Assembly (NCBI RefSeq): GCF_014648635.1
Contig: NZ_BMRM01000005.1
Span: 186,001-250,000, forward strand
Direction of reading: 5' to 3'
Length of the DNA stretch: 64,000 bases
Origin: Streptomyces cinerochromogenes
GTDB taxonomy: Bacteria > Actinomycetota > Actinomycetes > Streptomycetales > Streptomycetaceae
The notes below the pieces were generated by a model. That model saw only the letters and a program-made list of their open reading frames with translations, had not been told where the DNA came from and did not search any database. Both the position numbers and the translations under genes were made by a program. Below, piece after piece: positions 17,789 to 26,927 of this stretch. Positions within the stretch are counted from its first letter, which is position 1. Each line of letters starts with the position of its first letter.

Positions 17789-18076
17789 TCACCAGCCCTT
17801 CTCGAACATCCGGGCCACCTCGGCGATGCGGATCTCGTCGCGCCGGTAGTAGGTGCGGCAGCGCGTCCGGTGGGTGCGCAGGAGGCCGAGGCGGGTGAGG
17901 AGGTCCAGGTGGGAACGGGCGGTCCGGCAGGGCACGCCCAGCTTGGCGGCGACGGCCCGCGCGGTGACGCCGGTCTCGGCGGGGCCGCGGTGGCGCGCCG
18001 CGGGGAAGTGCGCCGGCGGGTCCTTGAGCCACTCCAGGATGGTCTGCCGCATCCGGCCCGAGGGAGTACCCGTCAT
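17789..18076 (-). CDS. Small ArsR-type winged-helix regulator
   Basis: A 95-residue DNA-binding protein. The wHTH spans about residues 30-85: TARAVAAKLGVPCRTARSHL is the helix-turn-helix and YYRRDEIRI the wing. It lacks the CxC metal-binding motif of ArsR/SmtB metal sensors (only two isolated Cys). Start ATG 18076 has GGAGGG at proper spacing. It lies upstream of the SMP-30-like gene on the same strand with about 185 bases between, so it may regulate it or the galactanase that terminates behind it. Confidence 0.8.
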   Translation of the reverse strand: MTGTPSGRMRQTILEWLKDPPAHFPAARHRGPAETGVTARAVAAKLGVPCRTARSHLDLLTRLGLLRTHRTRCRTYYRRDEIRIAEVARMFEKGW

Positions 18077-18218
18077 CCGTCCGCCCTCCGTTGCCGGCCT
18101 CCTCGTACGCAGTGTTCCCACTGTGGCCCCGGCGACGCGGTCCCGTCCGGGACTCCGCGGCCGTTGTCCGGTACCGAACGGCCGTGCGACCGAGGAGGGT
18201 TCCCGTCCGCCCGCGCAC

Positions 18219-18255
18219 GACGGGGCCCGGCCGCGGGGTGCGGCCGGGCCCCGTC
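18219..18255 (-). terminator. Perfect 16-bp hairpin ending the galactanase transcript
   Basis: Arms 18219-18234 and 18240-18255 pair perfectly (GACGGGGCCCGGCCGC with its complement) around a five-base GGGGT loop. It starts nine bases after the galactanase stop on the minus strand. No T-run follows. Confidence 0.9.
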
Positions 18256-18264
18256 ACGCACGGC

Positions 18265-19827
18265 TCAGCGGTGGCCGAACCACGTCATGGAGGAGAGCGC
18301 CTTGTCGTCGTAGCCGAACAGGGCCTGGTTCTCCCAGCCGTTGCCGGACCCGGCATCCGTCGGGTCCCAGCCGTTGCCGTTGACGGCGGTCCAGGTCGCC
18401 TCCCAGTAGAAGACGCCGAGCCCGCGACCGTTCGGGGCGGCCTCCACGATGCTCGCCACGTCGTTCATCCACTTGGTCTGGCCGGCCACGGTCGCCGGGT
18501 AGCCGGAGACCAGCTCGCCGGTGGTGTCGATCTGGTTGGTGAGCGAGTCGTCGCTGTCGAGACGGAACGGGTAGGCCGTCTCGGCGACGAACACCGGCTT
18601 GCCGTAGCGGGAGGCCGCGTCGTCCAGGGTGGTCTGGAAGTCGGACAGCGGACCGTGCCAGTAGCCGTAGTACGACAGGCCGATCGCGTCGAACTTCACG
18701 CCGTTGGCCACCGCGTTGTCGAACCACCACTCGGTGCCGGCCTTGTCCCCGCCCTTGGCCAGGTGCAGCGCGACGAGGGTGGACGAGTTGACCGCCTTGA
18801 CGGCGTCGTAGCCGGAGTTGATCAACCCGGCGAGCTGGCTCCAGTGGTCCGTGGATCCCTCGGACCACAGCATGCCGCCGTTGATCTCATTGCCCACCTG
18901 GACCATGTCGGCGGTGGTGCCTTGCGCCTTCAAGGCGTTCAGCACGTCGTACGTGTGGTTGTACACGTCCGTCTTCAGCTGGCTGTAGGTGTGGCCCGCC
19001 CATGCGGCCGGTTTCGTCTGGGCTCCCGGGTCGGCCCAGGTGTCCGAGTAGTGGAAGTCGACCAGGAGCTTCATGCCCTGCGCCTTGACGCGCTTGGCGG
19101 TGGCGAGGACGTGCGCCTTGTCGTTGAAGCCGTCGGCCGGGTTCACCCAGACCTTCAGGCGCGCGTAGTTCATGCCGGACGACTTGAGGATCGACAGGGC
19201 GTCGCCGGTGGCACCGGAACTCGTCCGGTAGACGCCGCCCTTGGCCTCGCTCTTGGCGAGGGAGGACACGTCGGCGCCGTGGACGGATGTACCGGTCGTG
19301 CCGGACGTGAAGGTCAGATCGTCAACATTGATCCAGTTGCCGGCGTTCGCGTCACTGTTGACGCTGATGGTGCACTGGTTGTTGGTCACCTTGACCGACG
19401 TGACGATCCGGATCCACCCACTGGACGATATGGGGAGATCCGTGCGCTGTTCCGCACTTCCGCAGTTCCTGAGCGCCATGTACGCGGCGTTCTGTCCTCC
19501 GCTGGAGCGGACCCACGCCGTGAGCGTGTAGTTCCCGTTGGTCAGCCCGGACAGGTACTGGTACGTCTCCACCTTGTACGCGGAGGAGGAGTAGTGGCTG
19601 AGGCGGTAACCGCCGCTGTGGCCGCCGGACTCGGTGTACGAGGCGCCGGTGTCGCCGTACTCGGACCAGCCCGCGGGGGCGGCCGAGCCGGTGCGGTCGG
19701 ACTCGAAGCCGCCGTTGGTGAGGGTGCTCGCGGCCTGGGCGGTCTGTGCGGGCAGGGCGGTGAGGGCGAGCCCGGCCGCGAGCGGCGGCAGCAGGGCCCT
19801 GATGGTGCGTCTGGGATGGAACTTCAT
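18265..19827 (-). CDS. Secreted arabinogalactan endo-beta-1,4-galactanase (GH53) with N-terminal carbohydrate-binding domain
   Basis: A 520-residue secreted enzyme. Signal peptide residues 1-33 ending AQA-A. Residues about 34-170 form a beta-sandwich carbohydrate-binding-like domain (CBM61-like, with two Cys). The GH53 barrel begins at HGADVSSLAKSEAKGG; catalytic acid/base Glu lies in VGNEINGGMLW and the nucleophile Glu in FVAETAYPF, both intact. It would cut beta-1,4-galactan side chains of pectin outside the cell into galacto-oligosaccharides for the nearby transporter and GH42 enzyme. ATG 19827 follows a GGGACG-type weak ribosome site. Only 109 bases separate it from the GH42 gene, so the two likely share the repressed promoter. 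Confidence 0.95.
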   Translation of the reverse strand: MKFHPRRTIRALLPPLAAGLALTALPAQTAQAASTLTNGGFESDRTGSAAPAGWSEYGDTGASYTESGGHSGGYRLSHYSSSAYKVETYQYLSGLTNGNYTLTAWVRSSGGQNAAYMALRNCGSAEQRTDLPISSSGWIRIVTSVKVTNNQCTISVNSDANAGNWINVDDLTFTSGTTGTSVHGADVSSLAKSEAKGGVYRTSSGATGDALSILKSSGMNYARLKVWVNPADGFNDKAHVLATAKRVKAQGMKLLVDFHYSDTWADPGAQTKPAAWAGHTYSQLKTDVYNHTYDVLNALKAQGTTADMVQVGNEINGGMLWSEGSTDHWSQLAGLINSGYDAVKAVNSSTLVALHLAKGGDKAGTEWWFDNAVANGVKFDAIGLSYYGYWHGPLSDFQTTLDDAASRYGKPVFVAETAYPFRLDSDDSLTNQIDTTGELVSGYPATVAGQTKWMNDVASIVEAAPNGRGLGVFYWEATWTAVNGNGWDPTDAGSGNGWENQALFGYDDKALSSMTWFGHR

Positions 19828-19936
19828 CGTCCGTCGTCCCTTCGACGTAACTGGGGAGGGGTGTCCTCCGGTGGGGCTGGAGGAGAACCCCTCCGCCCAC
19901 GGCTCTCGTGGCACACGCGGGCGGAGGGGAGCCGGC

Positions 19937-21958
19937 TCAGCCGTCGAGTCGTACGACCCGGACGGCCCCCGCCGGGACCGCGAGGCGGCCCGCGGCGTGT
20001 TCGCCCGTCAGCAGCTCGGTGCCGGGCGCGTCCAGCGGCACCTTGGTGTCGCCGGCGGTGTGGTTGATGACGAAGAGGTAGCTGCCCGACTCACCGCGGC
20101 GGCGCACGACCTCGACGTCGCGGGGCAGGCCGGCGCGCGGGGCGAGACCGGCGTCGTCGGCCGCCCGGCCGAGCACCGCGTCCAGGTCCCGGGCGTGGAG
20201 GCGGGTGGAGACGTACCAGGCGGTGCCCCGGCCGTACCGGTGGCGGGTGACGGCCGGGCGGCCCGCGGTGAGCCCGTCGGCGTACGCCCACACGGTCTCG
20301 GCGCCGCGCGGGACGACGAACTCCGTCCACACGTCCCCGGTCAGGCCGGAGCCGTCCGGAGCGGTCAGAGAGACCCGCTCGTCCTTGAGCAGCGGCGAGA
20401 ACTCCTCCACGGTGAGCCCCAGGACATCGCGCAGGACACCCGGGTAGGCGCCGTCGTGGACGGCGTCGTGCTCGTCCACGATGCCGGAGAAGTACGACAC
20501 CACGAGCGTGCCGCCGTTCTCGACGTACTCCCTGACGTTGTTCCCGGCGGCCTCGGTCATCAGGTACAGGGCCGGCACCACGACCAGCGGGTACCGCGAC
20601 AGGCCGGCTTCCGGGTGGGCGAAGTCGACGGTGAGGTGGCGGTCGTAGAGGGCCTCGTAGAAGGAGTCGGCGCGCTCACGCGCGTCGTGGTCCTCGCTGG
20701 GGCGCCAGGCGAGGTTCTGCGCCCACCAGGACTGCCAGTCCCACAGCATGGCCGCGTCGGCCTCGGTGCGGGTCCCCCGGATCCCTTCCAACGCGGCCAC
20801 CGAGGCGCCGAGTTCGGTGACCTCGCGCCAGACACGGGTGTCGGTGCCGCCGTGCGGCAGCATCGCCGAGTGGAACTTCTCGGCGCCGCGCCGGGACTGG
20901 CGCCACTGGAAGAACATCGCGCCCTCGGAGCCGCGCGCCACGTGGGCGAGGGAGTTGCGGGCCATCTGCCCGGGGGCCTTCGCGGGGTTGCGGGGCTGCC
21001 AGTTGACGCCCGAGGTGGAGTGCTCCAGCAGCAGCCAGGGGGCGCCGCCGGCGACCGAGCGGGTGAGGTCGGCGGCCATGGCGAGGTTGACGTGGGTGCG
21101 GCGGCCGTCGGTGATCAGGTAGTGGTCGTTGGTGACGAGGTCGACCTCGCGGCCCCACGCCCAGTAGTCCATGGAGTCGCACTGGCTCAGCGCGGTCATG
21201 AAGTTGGTGGTGACCGGCACGCCCGGTGAGAGGCGGTGCAGGATGTCGCGCTCGGCGCGGAAGTTCTCCCGGATGGTGGCGTCGGCGAACCGCCTGTAGT
21301 CGAGGGCCTGGCCCGGGTTGCCGACGGTCGGGGTGGCCCGGGGCGGGTTGATCTGCGCGAAGTCGGTGTAGCGCTGGCCCCAGAAGGCCGTGCCCCAGGC
21401 TTCGTTGACGGCCTCCACGCTGCCGTAGGTGTCCGCGAGCCAGCGGCGGAAGTGGTCCGCGCAGGACTCGCAGTAGCAGGCCGACACGGGAACGCCGTAC
21501 TCGTTGTGGACGTGCCACATCGCGAGCGCCGGGTGGTCGCCGTAGCGCTCGGCGAGCTTCGTGGTGATGCGGGCGGCGGCCGCGCGGTAGTCGGCGTTGC
21601 TGTGGCAGATCGCGCCGCGCGAGCCGAACTCGTAGCGCACGCCCTCGGCGGTGACCGGCAGCGCTTCCGGGTGCGCGCGGTAGAACCAGACGGGCGGCAC
21701 GACCGTGGGGGTGCCGAGGTCGACCCGGATGCCGTTGTCGTGGAGCAGGTCCAGCACCCGGTCCAGCCAGCCGAAGTCGTACGCGCCGGCCGCCGGCTCC
21801 AGCAGCGCCCAGGAGAAGATCCCGACGCTCACCATCGTGACGCCGGCCTCCCGCATCAGCCGGACGTCCTCCTGCCAGACGGATTCCGGCCACTGCTCGG
21901 GGTTGTAGTCCCCGCCGAAGGCGAGCCTGGTGAGGCCCCTGGGGCTGGTGTCCGGCAT
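19937..21958 (-). CDS. Beta-galactosidase, GH42
   Basis: A 673-residue cytosolic GH42 enzyme without a signal peptide. The N-terminal barrel carries YNPEQWPESVW, the acid/base in HVHNEYGVPV and the nucleophile Glu in LLLEHSTSGVNWQ. The Zn-cluster cysteines of the family are present in ACYCESC. Then come the trimerisation domain (about 400-610) and a small C-terminal beta domain. It should hydrolyse imported galacto-oligosaccharides to galactose. It starts at ATG 21958, 24 bases from the first LacI-type operator, and is divergent from the transporter operon. Confidence 0.96.
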   Translation of the reverse strand: MPDTSPRGLTRLAFGGDYNPEQWPESVWQEDVRLMREAGVTMVSVGIFSWALLEPAAGAYDFGWLDRVLDLLHDNGIRVDLGTPTVVPPVWFYRAHPEALPVTAEGVRYEFGSRGAICHSNADYRAAAARITTKLAERYGDHPALAMWHVHNEYGVPVSACYCESCADHFRRWLADTYGSVEAVNEAWGTAFWGQRYTDFAQINPPRATPTVGNPGQALDYRRFADATIRENFRAERDILHRLSPGVPVTTNFMTALSQCDSMDYWAWGREVDLVTNDHYLITDGRRTHVNLAMAADLTRSVAGGAPWLLLEHSTSGVNWQPRNPAKAPGQMARNSLAHVARGSEGAMFFQWRQSRRGAEKFHSAMLPHGGTDTRVWREVTELGASVAALEGIRGTRTEADAAMLWDWQSWWAQNLAWRPSEDHDARERADSFYEALYDRHLTVDFAHPEAGLSRYPLVVVPALYLMTEAAGNNVREYVENGGTLVVSYFSGIVDEHDAVHDGAYPGVLRDVLGLTVEEFSPLLKDERVSLTAPDGSGLTGDVWTEFVVPRGAETVWAYADGLTAGRPAVTRHRYGRGTAWYVSTRLHARDLDAVLGRAADDAGLAPRAGLPRDVEVVRRRGESGSYLFVINHTAGDTKVPLDAPGTELLTGEHAAGRLAVPAGAVRVVRLDG

Positions 21959-21985
21959 GGATGTCTCCCGGGTAATCGATCATTT

Positions 21986-21999
21986 GGGAACGTGCACAC
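21986..21999. promoter_or_regulatory. LacI-type operator O1, next to the GH42 start
   Basis: GGGAACGTGCACAC matches the other two sites in this region around the central ACGTGCAC. It lies about 30 bases upstream of the GH42 ATG, in position to repress the galactosidase-galactanase transcript. Confidence 0.65.
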
Positions 22000-22045
22000 A
22001 CAGGATCGGCGGTGCGAGCCCAACATAACCGCACAGCAACAACCA

Positions 22046-22074
22046 TTGACAAGTGTCCGGGATGTTTCTCTACT
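22046..22074 (+). promoter_or_regulatory. Promoter of the galactooligosaccharide transporter operon
   Basis: TTGACA at 22046-22051 is a perfect -35, followed after 17 bases by TCTACT (22069-22074) as -10. An operator overlaps the -10 and start site. The distance to the first ATG (22193) leaves a leader of about 110 bases. Confidence 0.7.
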
Positions 22075-22087
22075 GTGAACGCTCACA
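22074..22087. promoter_or_regulatory. LacI-type operator O2, over the -10
   Basis: TGTGAACGCTCACA is a near-perfect palindrome centred on CG, the classic half-site arrangement of LacI/GalR proteins (TGTGANCGNTCACA). It overlaps the last base of the -10 and covers the start site. Confidence 0.8.
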
Positions 22088-22126
22088 GAAGCATGGCAGG
22101 GCTCCCCCGCGGCGAGCACCGGGCCA

Positions 22127-22140
22127 TGTGAACGTGCACA
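22127..22140. promoter_or_regulatory. LacI-type operator O3, in the leader
   Basis: TGTGAACGTGCACA shares 12 of 14 bases with O2 and is flanked by an extra A/T pair. It lies 53 bases downstream of O2, about five helical turns, which would allow looping or roadblock repression. Confidence 0.75.
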
Positions 22141-22192
22141 TCTGCATGGCAGGTCCCCGCAGCGGGCGGGGACCCAGGTCAGGGGAGAAACC

Positions 22193-23509
22193 ATGCCGCA
22201 CACGAAGCGCCGTCGCCTCGTGACAACCGCCGTCGCCGTGTCCCTCGGCGCGACCGCCCTCGCCGCCTGCGGTTCCGAGGACGGCAGCAAGGCCGAGTCG
22301 GGTCCCGTCTCGCTGACGTACTGGACCTGGACACCCGGCATGGACAAGGTCGTGGACCTGTGGAACAAGGGGCCGGGGAAGAAGGACCAGATCACCGTCA
22401 CGGTGAAGAAGCAGGCGTCCGGCGACACGCTGGTCACCAAGATCCTCACCGCGCACAAGGCGAAGAAGGCCCCGGACCTGGTGCAGGCCGAGTACCAGGC
22501 ACTGCCGACGCTGGTCAGCAACGACGCCCTCGCCGACATCTCCGGCGAGGTCGGCGACGTCAAGGACAAGTTCGCCGAGGGCGTCTGGCAGCAGACCACG
22601 CTCGGCACGGACGCGGTCTACGCGGTGCCGCAGGACATCGGACCGATGATGTTCTACTACCGCGAGGACCTGTTCAAGCAGTACGGCCTGAAGGTCCCCA
22701 CCACCTGGGAGCAGTTCGCCGAGACCGCCCGCCGGCTGAAGAAGAAGGCGCCGGACAAGGACCTGACCACCTTCTCCGCCAACGACTCCGGCCTCTTCGC
22801 GGGGCTCGCCCAGCAGGCCGGTGCCAAGTGGTGGACCACCTCCGGCGACAAGTGGAAGGTCGGCATCGACGACGCGGCCACCCAGAAGGTCGCCAGGTTC
22901 TGGGGCGGGCTGGTCAAGGAGGGCGTCGTCGACAACCAGCCGATGTACACCCCGTCCTGGAACAAGGCGTTGAACACGGGCAAGCAGATCGCCTGGGTCA
23001 GCGCCGTGTGGGCGCCCGGCACGCTGAACACGGCGGCGCCGGACACCAAGGGCAAGTGGGCCATGGCCCCGCTCCCCCAGTGGTCGCTCGACCAGGACGT
23101 CACCGGCAGCTGGGGCGGCTCCTCGACGGCGGTCACCACCGACTCCGCGCACAAGGAGGCCGCCGCCAAGTTCGCGACCTGGCTGAACACCGACCACGAC
23201 GCCCTGAACGCGCTGGCGAAGGAGGGCGGCATCTACCCGGCCTCCACCTCCGCGCAGCTCAGCGGCGCCTTCTCCAACCCGCCCGCGTACTTCTCCAACC
23301 AGGCGGACTTCTACACCAGGGCCGCCGGCATCGCGAAGACCACCGCGCCGTCCGCGTGGGGTCCGAACGTCAACGTCGCCTACACGTCCTTCAAGGACGC
23401 CTTCGGCGCCGCCGCCAAGAACAAGTCGGACTTCGCCGCCGCCCTGAAGACGATGCAGGACGACACGGTCGCCGACATGAAGAAGCAGGGCTTCGAGGTT
23501 TCTCAGTGA
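22193..23509 (+). CDS. ABC transporter sugar-binding lipoprotein (galacto-oligosaccharide inferred)
   Basis: A 438-residue family-1 extracellular solute-binding protein. Residues 1-26 are a lipoprotein signal with lipobox LAAC (Cys26). The mature part shows the usual blocks: SLTYWTWTPGM, PDLVQAEYQALPTL, YAVPQDIGPMMFYYREDLF and WGGSSTAVTT. It would capture galactan fragments outside the membrane. Its stop overlaps the GTG of the first permease (GTGA). The sugar is inferred from the linked GH53 and GH42 genes. Confidence 0.94.
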   Translation: MPHTKRRRLVTTAVAVSLGATALAACGSEDGSKAESGPVSLTYWTWTPGMDKVVDLWNKGPGKKDQITVTVKKQASGDTLVTKILTAHKAKKAPDLVQAEYQALPTLVSNDALADISGEVGDVKDKFAEGVWQQTTLGTDAVYAVPQDIGPMMFYYREDLFKQYGLKVPTTWEQFAETARRLKKKAPDKDLTTFSANDSGLFAGLAQQAGAKWWTTSGDKWKVGIDDAATQKVARFWGGLVKEGVVDNQPMYTPSWNKALNTGKQIAWVSAVWAPGTLNTAAPDTKGKWAMAPLPQWSLDQDVTGSWGGSSTAVTTDSAHKEAAAKFATWLNTDHDALNALAKEGGIYPASTSAQLSGAFSNPPAYFSNQADFYTRAAGIAKTTAPSAWGPNVNVAYTSFKDAFGAAAKNKSDFAAALKTMQDDTVADMKKQGFEVSQ

Positions 23510-24432
23510 GCAGCTCCACCAGCCGGAGGTCGTACGGGGTCAAGGGGGCCCCGTACGGCTTCCTCCTCCCCGCCACGATCCTGTTCGCCCTCTTCTTCGC
23601 GCTGCCCATCGGCTACGCGGTCTGGCTCAGCTTCCGCAAGGTGCACGTCTCCGGTCTCGGCCTGGGGCCGGGCGCGCGGCAGGAGGTGTGGGCCGGTCTC
23701 GAGAACTACACCGGCGCCTTCCGGGACAGCGAGCTGCTGGACGGAGCGCTGCGCGTACTCGGCTACGGCTGCGTCGTCGTCCCCGTGATGCTGGGCCTCG
23801 CGCTGCTGTTCGCGCTGATGCTGGACTCCGACAGGGTGAGGCTCGCCCCGTTCACCCGGCTCGCGATCTTCCTGCCGTACGCCATTCCCGGCGTGGTGGC
23901 CGCGCTGCTGTGGGGCTTCCTGTACCTGCCGGACGTCAGCCCGTTCTACTTCGTGCTCGACAGGCTGGGCCTGCCGCAGCCGGACCTGCTGGACGGCGGT
24001 CCGCTGTATCTCGCCCTGTCGAACATCGCGGTCTGGGGCGGCACCGGCTTCAACATGATCGTCATCTACACCTCGCTCAGGTCGATCCCGGCCGAGGTGT
24101 ACGAGGCGGCGAAGCTGGACGGCGCGACCCCGCTGCAGATCGCGCTGCGGATCAAGATCCCGATGGTGGCGCCCTCGCTGGTGCTGACCTTCTTCTTCTC
24201 GATCATCGCGACGCTCCAGGTGTTCAACGAGCCGACCACCCTGAAGCCGCTCACCAACTCGGTCAACACGACCTGGAGCCCGCTGATGAAGGTGTACCAG
24301 GACGCCTTCGGCCGGAACGACATCTACTCGGCGGCGGCCGAGGCCACGCTGATCGCCGTGGTCACGCTGCTGCTGTCGTTCGGCTTCCTGCGGGCCGCGA
24401 ACCGACGGAACAAGCAGGAGGCAGCGGGATGA
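23506..24432 (+). CDS. ABC transporter permease, MalF type
   Basis: A 308-residue permease with six predicted helices. The EAA loop is EVYEAAKLDGATPLQIALRIKIP (shown in part; Gly at the centre), which docks to the ATPase. GTG 23506 overlaps the preceding stop and its own stop overlaps the next ATG, so stoichiometric translation is expected. With its partner it forms the sugar channel. Confidence 0.94.
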   Translation: MSSSTSRRSYGVKGAPYGFLLPATILFALFFALPIGYAVWLSFRKVHVSGLGLGPGARQEVWAGLENYTGAFRDSELLDGALRVLGYGCVVVPVMLGLALLFALMLDSDRVRLAPFTRLAIFLPYAIPGVVAALLWGFLYLPDVSPFYFVLDRLGLPQPDLLDGGPLYLALSNIAVWGGTGFNMIVIYTSLRSIPAEVYEAAKLDGATPLQIALRIKIPMVAPSLVLTFFFSIIATLQVFNEPTTLKPLTNSVNTTWSPLMKVYQDAFGRNDIYSAAAEATLIAVVTLLLSFGFLRAANRRNKQEAAG

Positions 24433-25334
24433 GCACCCTCGCCGTCCGCAAGGCCGCACCGGCCGCCGGCACCACCCCCGGTACGGCGCAGGGCCCTCCG
24501 CTGCGCCGCCGGATCGCCTTGATTCCCACGGTCACACTGCTGCTGGGCGCGATCTACACCCTTCTCCCGGTCGCCTGGGTGGTGATCGCCTCGACGAAGT
24601 CCGGGCACGAGCTGTTCTCCACGTTCACCTTCCTGCCCGGCACCGGCTTCGCCGACAACCTGAAGGACCTCGACGCCTACCGGGACGGCGTCTACTGGAC
24701 GTGGATGGGCAACTCCGCCCTGTACGCCGGTCTCGGCGCCCTGCTGTCCACCGCCGTGTCCGCGTTCAGCGGCTACGCGCTCGCGACCTACCGCTTCAAG
24801 GGCCGCGAGACGATGTTCAACGTCCTGCTCGCGGGCGTGCTGATGCCGCCGGTGATCCTCGCGATCCCGCAGTACCTGCTGCTGGCGAAGGCCGACCTCA
24901 CGGACTCCTACCTGTCCGTGCTGCTGCCGCAGATCCTCTCCCCGTACGGTGTCTACCTCGCGCGGATCTACGCGGCCGCCGCCGTGCCGGCCGACGTGGT
25001 GGAGGCGGGACGGATGGACGGGGCGAGCGAGTGGCGGATCTTCACCCGCATCGCGCTGCCGATGATGATCCCCGGCATGGTCACGGTGTTCCTGTTCCAG
25101 TTCGTCGCGATCTGGAACAACTTCCTGCTGCCGTACATCATGCTCAGCGACGACGAGAGGTTCCCGCTCACGCTCGGCCTGTACACGCTGCTGGAGCAGG
25201 GCGCGAACACGCCCGCGCTGTACACCCTCGTGATCACGGGCGCGTTCCTCGCGGTGCTCCCGCTGATCGCCCTCTTCCTGGTCATCCAGCGCTTCTGGAG
25301 CCTCGATCTGCTGTCCGGGGCCGTAAAGTCATGA
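24429..25334 (+). CDS. ABC transporter permease, MalG type
   Basis: A 301-residue, six-helix permease. Its EAA loop reads VVEAGRMDGASEWRIFTRIA, the expected MalG form. ATGA overlap on both sides ties it to the MalF-like partner and the LacI gene. No ATPase follows; Streptomyces sugar importers of this class generally use the shared MsiK ATPase encoded elsewhere (established for other systems, inferred here). Confidence 0.94.
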   Translation: MSTLAVRKAAPAAGTTPGTAQGPPLRRRIALIPTVTLLLGAIYTLLPVAWVVIASTKSGHELFSTFTFLPGTGFADNLKDLDAYRDGVYWTWMGNSALYAGLGALLSTAVSAFSGYALATYRFKGRETMFNVLLAGVLMPPVILAIPQYLLLAKADLTDSYLSVLLPQILSPYGVYLARIYAAAAVPADVVEAGRMDGASEWRIFTRIALPMMIPGMVTVFLFQFVAIWNNFLLPYIMLSDDERFPLTLGLYTLLEQGANTPALYTLVITGAFLAVLPLIALFLVIQRFWSLDLLSGAVKS

Positions 25335-26362
25335 CCATGAGCCAAACGGGGGGCCGGCGCAGACCGCCGACGATCCATGACGTGGCGCGCGAGGCGGGCG
25401 TCTCGCGCGGCACCGTCTCGCGCGTGCTCAACGGCGGGCACTACGTCAGCCCCGCCGCCCAGGAGGCGGTCAACGCCGCCATCCGCAGGACCGGGTACGT
25501 CGTGAACCGGCACGCCCGTTCGCTGATCACCGGCCGCTCCGACTCGGTGGGCTTCCTGCTGACCGAGCCGCAGGAGCGGTTCTTCGAGGACCCCAACTTC
25601 AACGTCCTGCTGCGCGGCTGCACCCAGGCGCTGGCCGCGCACGACATCCCGCTGCTGCTGATGCTGGCGGGCACCGAGGACGAACGGCGGCGCATCACGC
25701 GGTACATCACCGCCGGGCACGTCGACGGGGTGCTGCTGGTCTCCAGCCACTCCGGTGATCCGGTCGCCGAGGAGCTGCGGGAGGCGGGGGTGCCGCTGGT
25801 GGCCTGCGGCAAGCCGATCGGGCTGGGTTCGAAGGTGAGTTACGTGGCGGCCGACGACCGGGACGGCGCCCGGGACATGGTCCGGCACCTGCTGTCGCTG
25901 GGCCGGCGCCGGATCGGCGTGGTCACCGGTCCGCTGGACACCCCGGGCGGTGTGGAGCGGCTCGCCGGGTACCGGGAGGTGCTCGCCGAGGCGGGCATCG
26001 CGGCCGACGAGCGGCTCGTCGTCTCCGGCGACTACAGCCGGGCCAGCGGTGAGGCGGGCGCGGAACGCCTGCTGGCGCAGGCACCCGACATGGACGCCGT
26101 GTTCGTCGCCTCCGACCTGATGGCGCAGGGTGTGCTGGCGGCCCTGCACCGGGCCGGGAGGCGGGTTCCGGAGGACATCGCCGTCGGCGGTTTCGACGAC
26201 TCCCCGGCGGCGACCGCCGCCACCCCGGAACTCACCACGATCCGGCAGCCGTGGGACCGGATCAGCAACGAGATGGTGCGGGTGCTGCTGGCGCAGATAG
26301 GCGGCGAGGACCCGGCGGCGGTGATCCTTCCGACCGAGCTGGTCAGGCGCGCTTCCACGTGA
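25331..26362 (+). CDS. LacI-family repressor of galactan utilisation
   Basis: A 343-residue repressor. Residues 14-35 (IHDVAREAGVSRGTVSRVLN) are the HTH that reads the operators, followed by the hinge helix and a periplasmic-binding-protein-like effector domain with VGGFDDSPAAT and DGVLLVSSHS marks. Start ATG 25331 overlaps the permease stop; an ATG two codons later is possible. It closes the operon it should repress, with the three palindromes at 21986-22140 as probable targets, so induction would be by galacto-oligosaccharide or galactose. Confidence 0.94.
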   Translation: MTMSQTGGRRRPPTIHDVAREAGVSRGTVSRVLNGGHYVSPAAQEAVNAAIRRTGYVVNRHARSLITGRSDSVGFLLTEPQERFFEDPNFNVLLRGCTQALAAHDIPLLLMLAGTEDERRRITRYITAGHVDGVLLVSSHSGDPVAEELREAGVPLVACGKPIGLGSKVSYVAADDRDGARDMVRHLLSLGRRRIGVVTGPLDTPGGVERLAGYREVLAEAGIAADERLVVSGDYSRASGEAGAERLLAQAPDMDAVFVASDLMAQGVLAALHRAGRRVPEDIAVGGFDDSPAATAATPELTTIRQPWDRISNEMVRVLLAQIGGEDPAAVILPTELVRRAST

Positions 26363-26502
26363 CGCCCGGTGCGGCGTTCCGGTCGGGACCTCGATCTTCG
26401 ACCGGTCAGGATCGGAGAAGCCGTCGCGGGCTTCCGGGGCCTAGCGTGGGAGCACCGGCGGGGAGCCCGCCGGATCCCCGCCTCCCAGAAGGAGTGAGCA
26501 CC

Positions 26503-26853
26503 ATGGCTGCCGGCCTGCAGACGATCATCTACCCGGTGAAGGACCTGGAGCGCGCCAAGGCCCTGTTCGGCGCGCTGCTGGGCGTCGAGCCGTACGCGGA
26601 CGAGCCGTACTACGTCGGTTTCAAGGCCGCCGGGCAGGACATCGGCCTCGACCCCAACGGCCACGCCAAGGGCATGACGGGCCCGGTGCCGTACTGGCAC
26701 GTGACGGATCTGCGGGAGCGGCTCGCGGCGCTGCTGGCGGCGGGCGCCGAACTCCTCCAGGACGCGCAGGACGTCGGCGGCGGCCGGCTGATCGCCTTCG
26801 TGAAGGACGCCGACGGCAACCTCGTGGGGCTGCTGCAGGACCCGGGGGCCTGA
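26503..26853 (+). CDS. VOC-superfamily (glyoxalase/dioxygenase-like) protein
   Basis: A 116-residue single-module vicinal-oxygen-chelate protein: TIIYPVKDLERAKALFGALLG opens the betaalphabetabetabeta fold and FVKDADGNLVGLLQDPG closes it. The usual metal ligands of glyoxalase I are only partly recognisable (His in YWHVTD), and the terminal Glu is replaced by Leu/Gln, so enzyme activity is uncertain. AAGGAG lies 11 bases before ATG 26503. It may pair with the MarR regulator just downstream. Confidence 0.85.
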   Translation: MAAGLQTIIYPVKDLERAKALFGALLGVEPYADEPYYVGFKAAGQDIGLDPNGHAKGMTGPVPYWHVTDLRERLAALLAAGAELLQDAQDVGGGRLIAFVKDADGNLVGLLQDPGA

Positions 26854-26883
26854 GCCCCGGACGAACGCCTGCACCCAGCACTA

Positions 26884-26897
26884 GTTGCACACACAAC
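26884..26897. promoter_or_regulatory. Inverted repeat ahead of the marR gene, candidate autoregulatory operator
   Basis: GTTG at 26884-26887 and CAAC at 26894-26897 flank CACACA. MarR proteins commonly bind TTG/CAA-armed palindromes near their own promoters; the site lies 31 bases before the ATG. The arms are short, so confidence is limited. Confidence 0.4.
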
Positions 26898-26927
26898 GAT
26901 TGGCCGGGTCGGTGCTACGGTGCGGTT

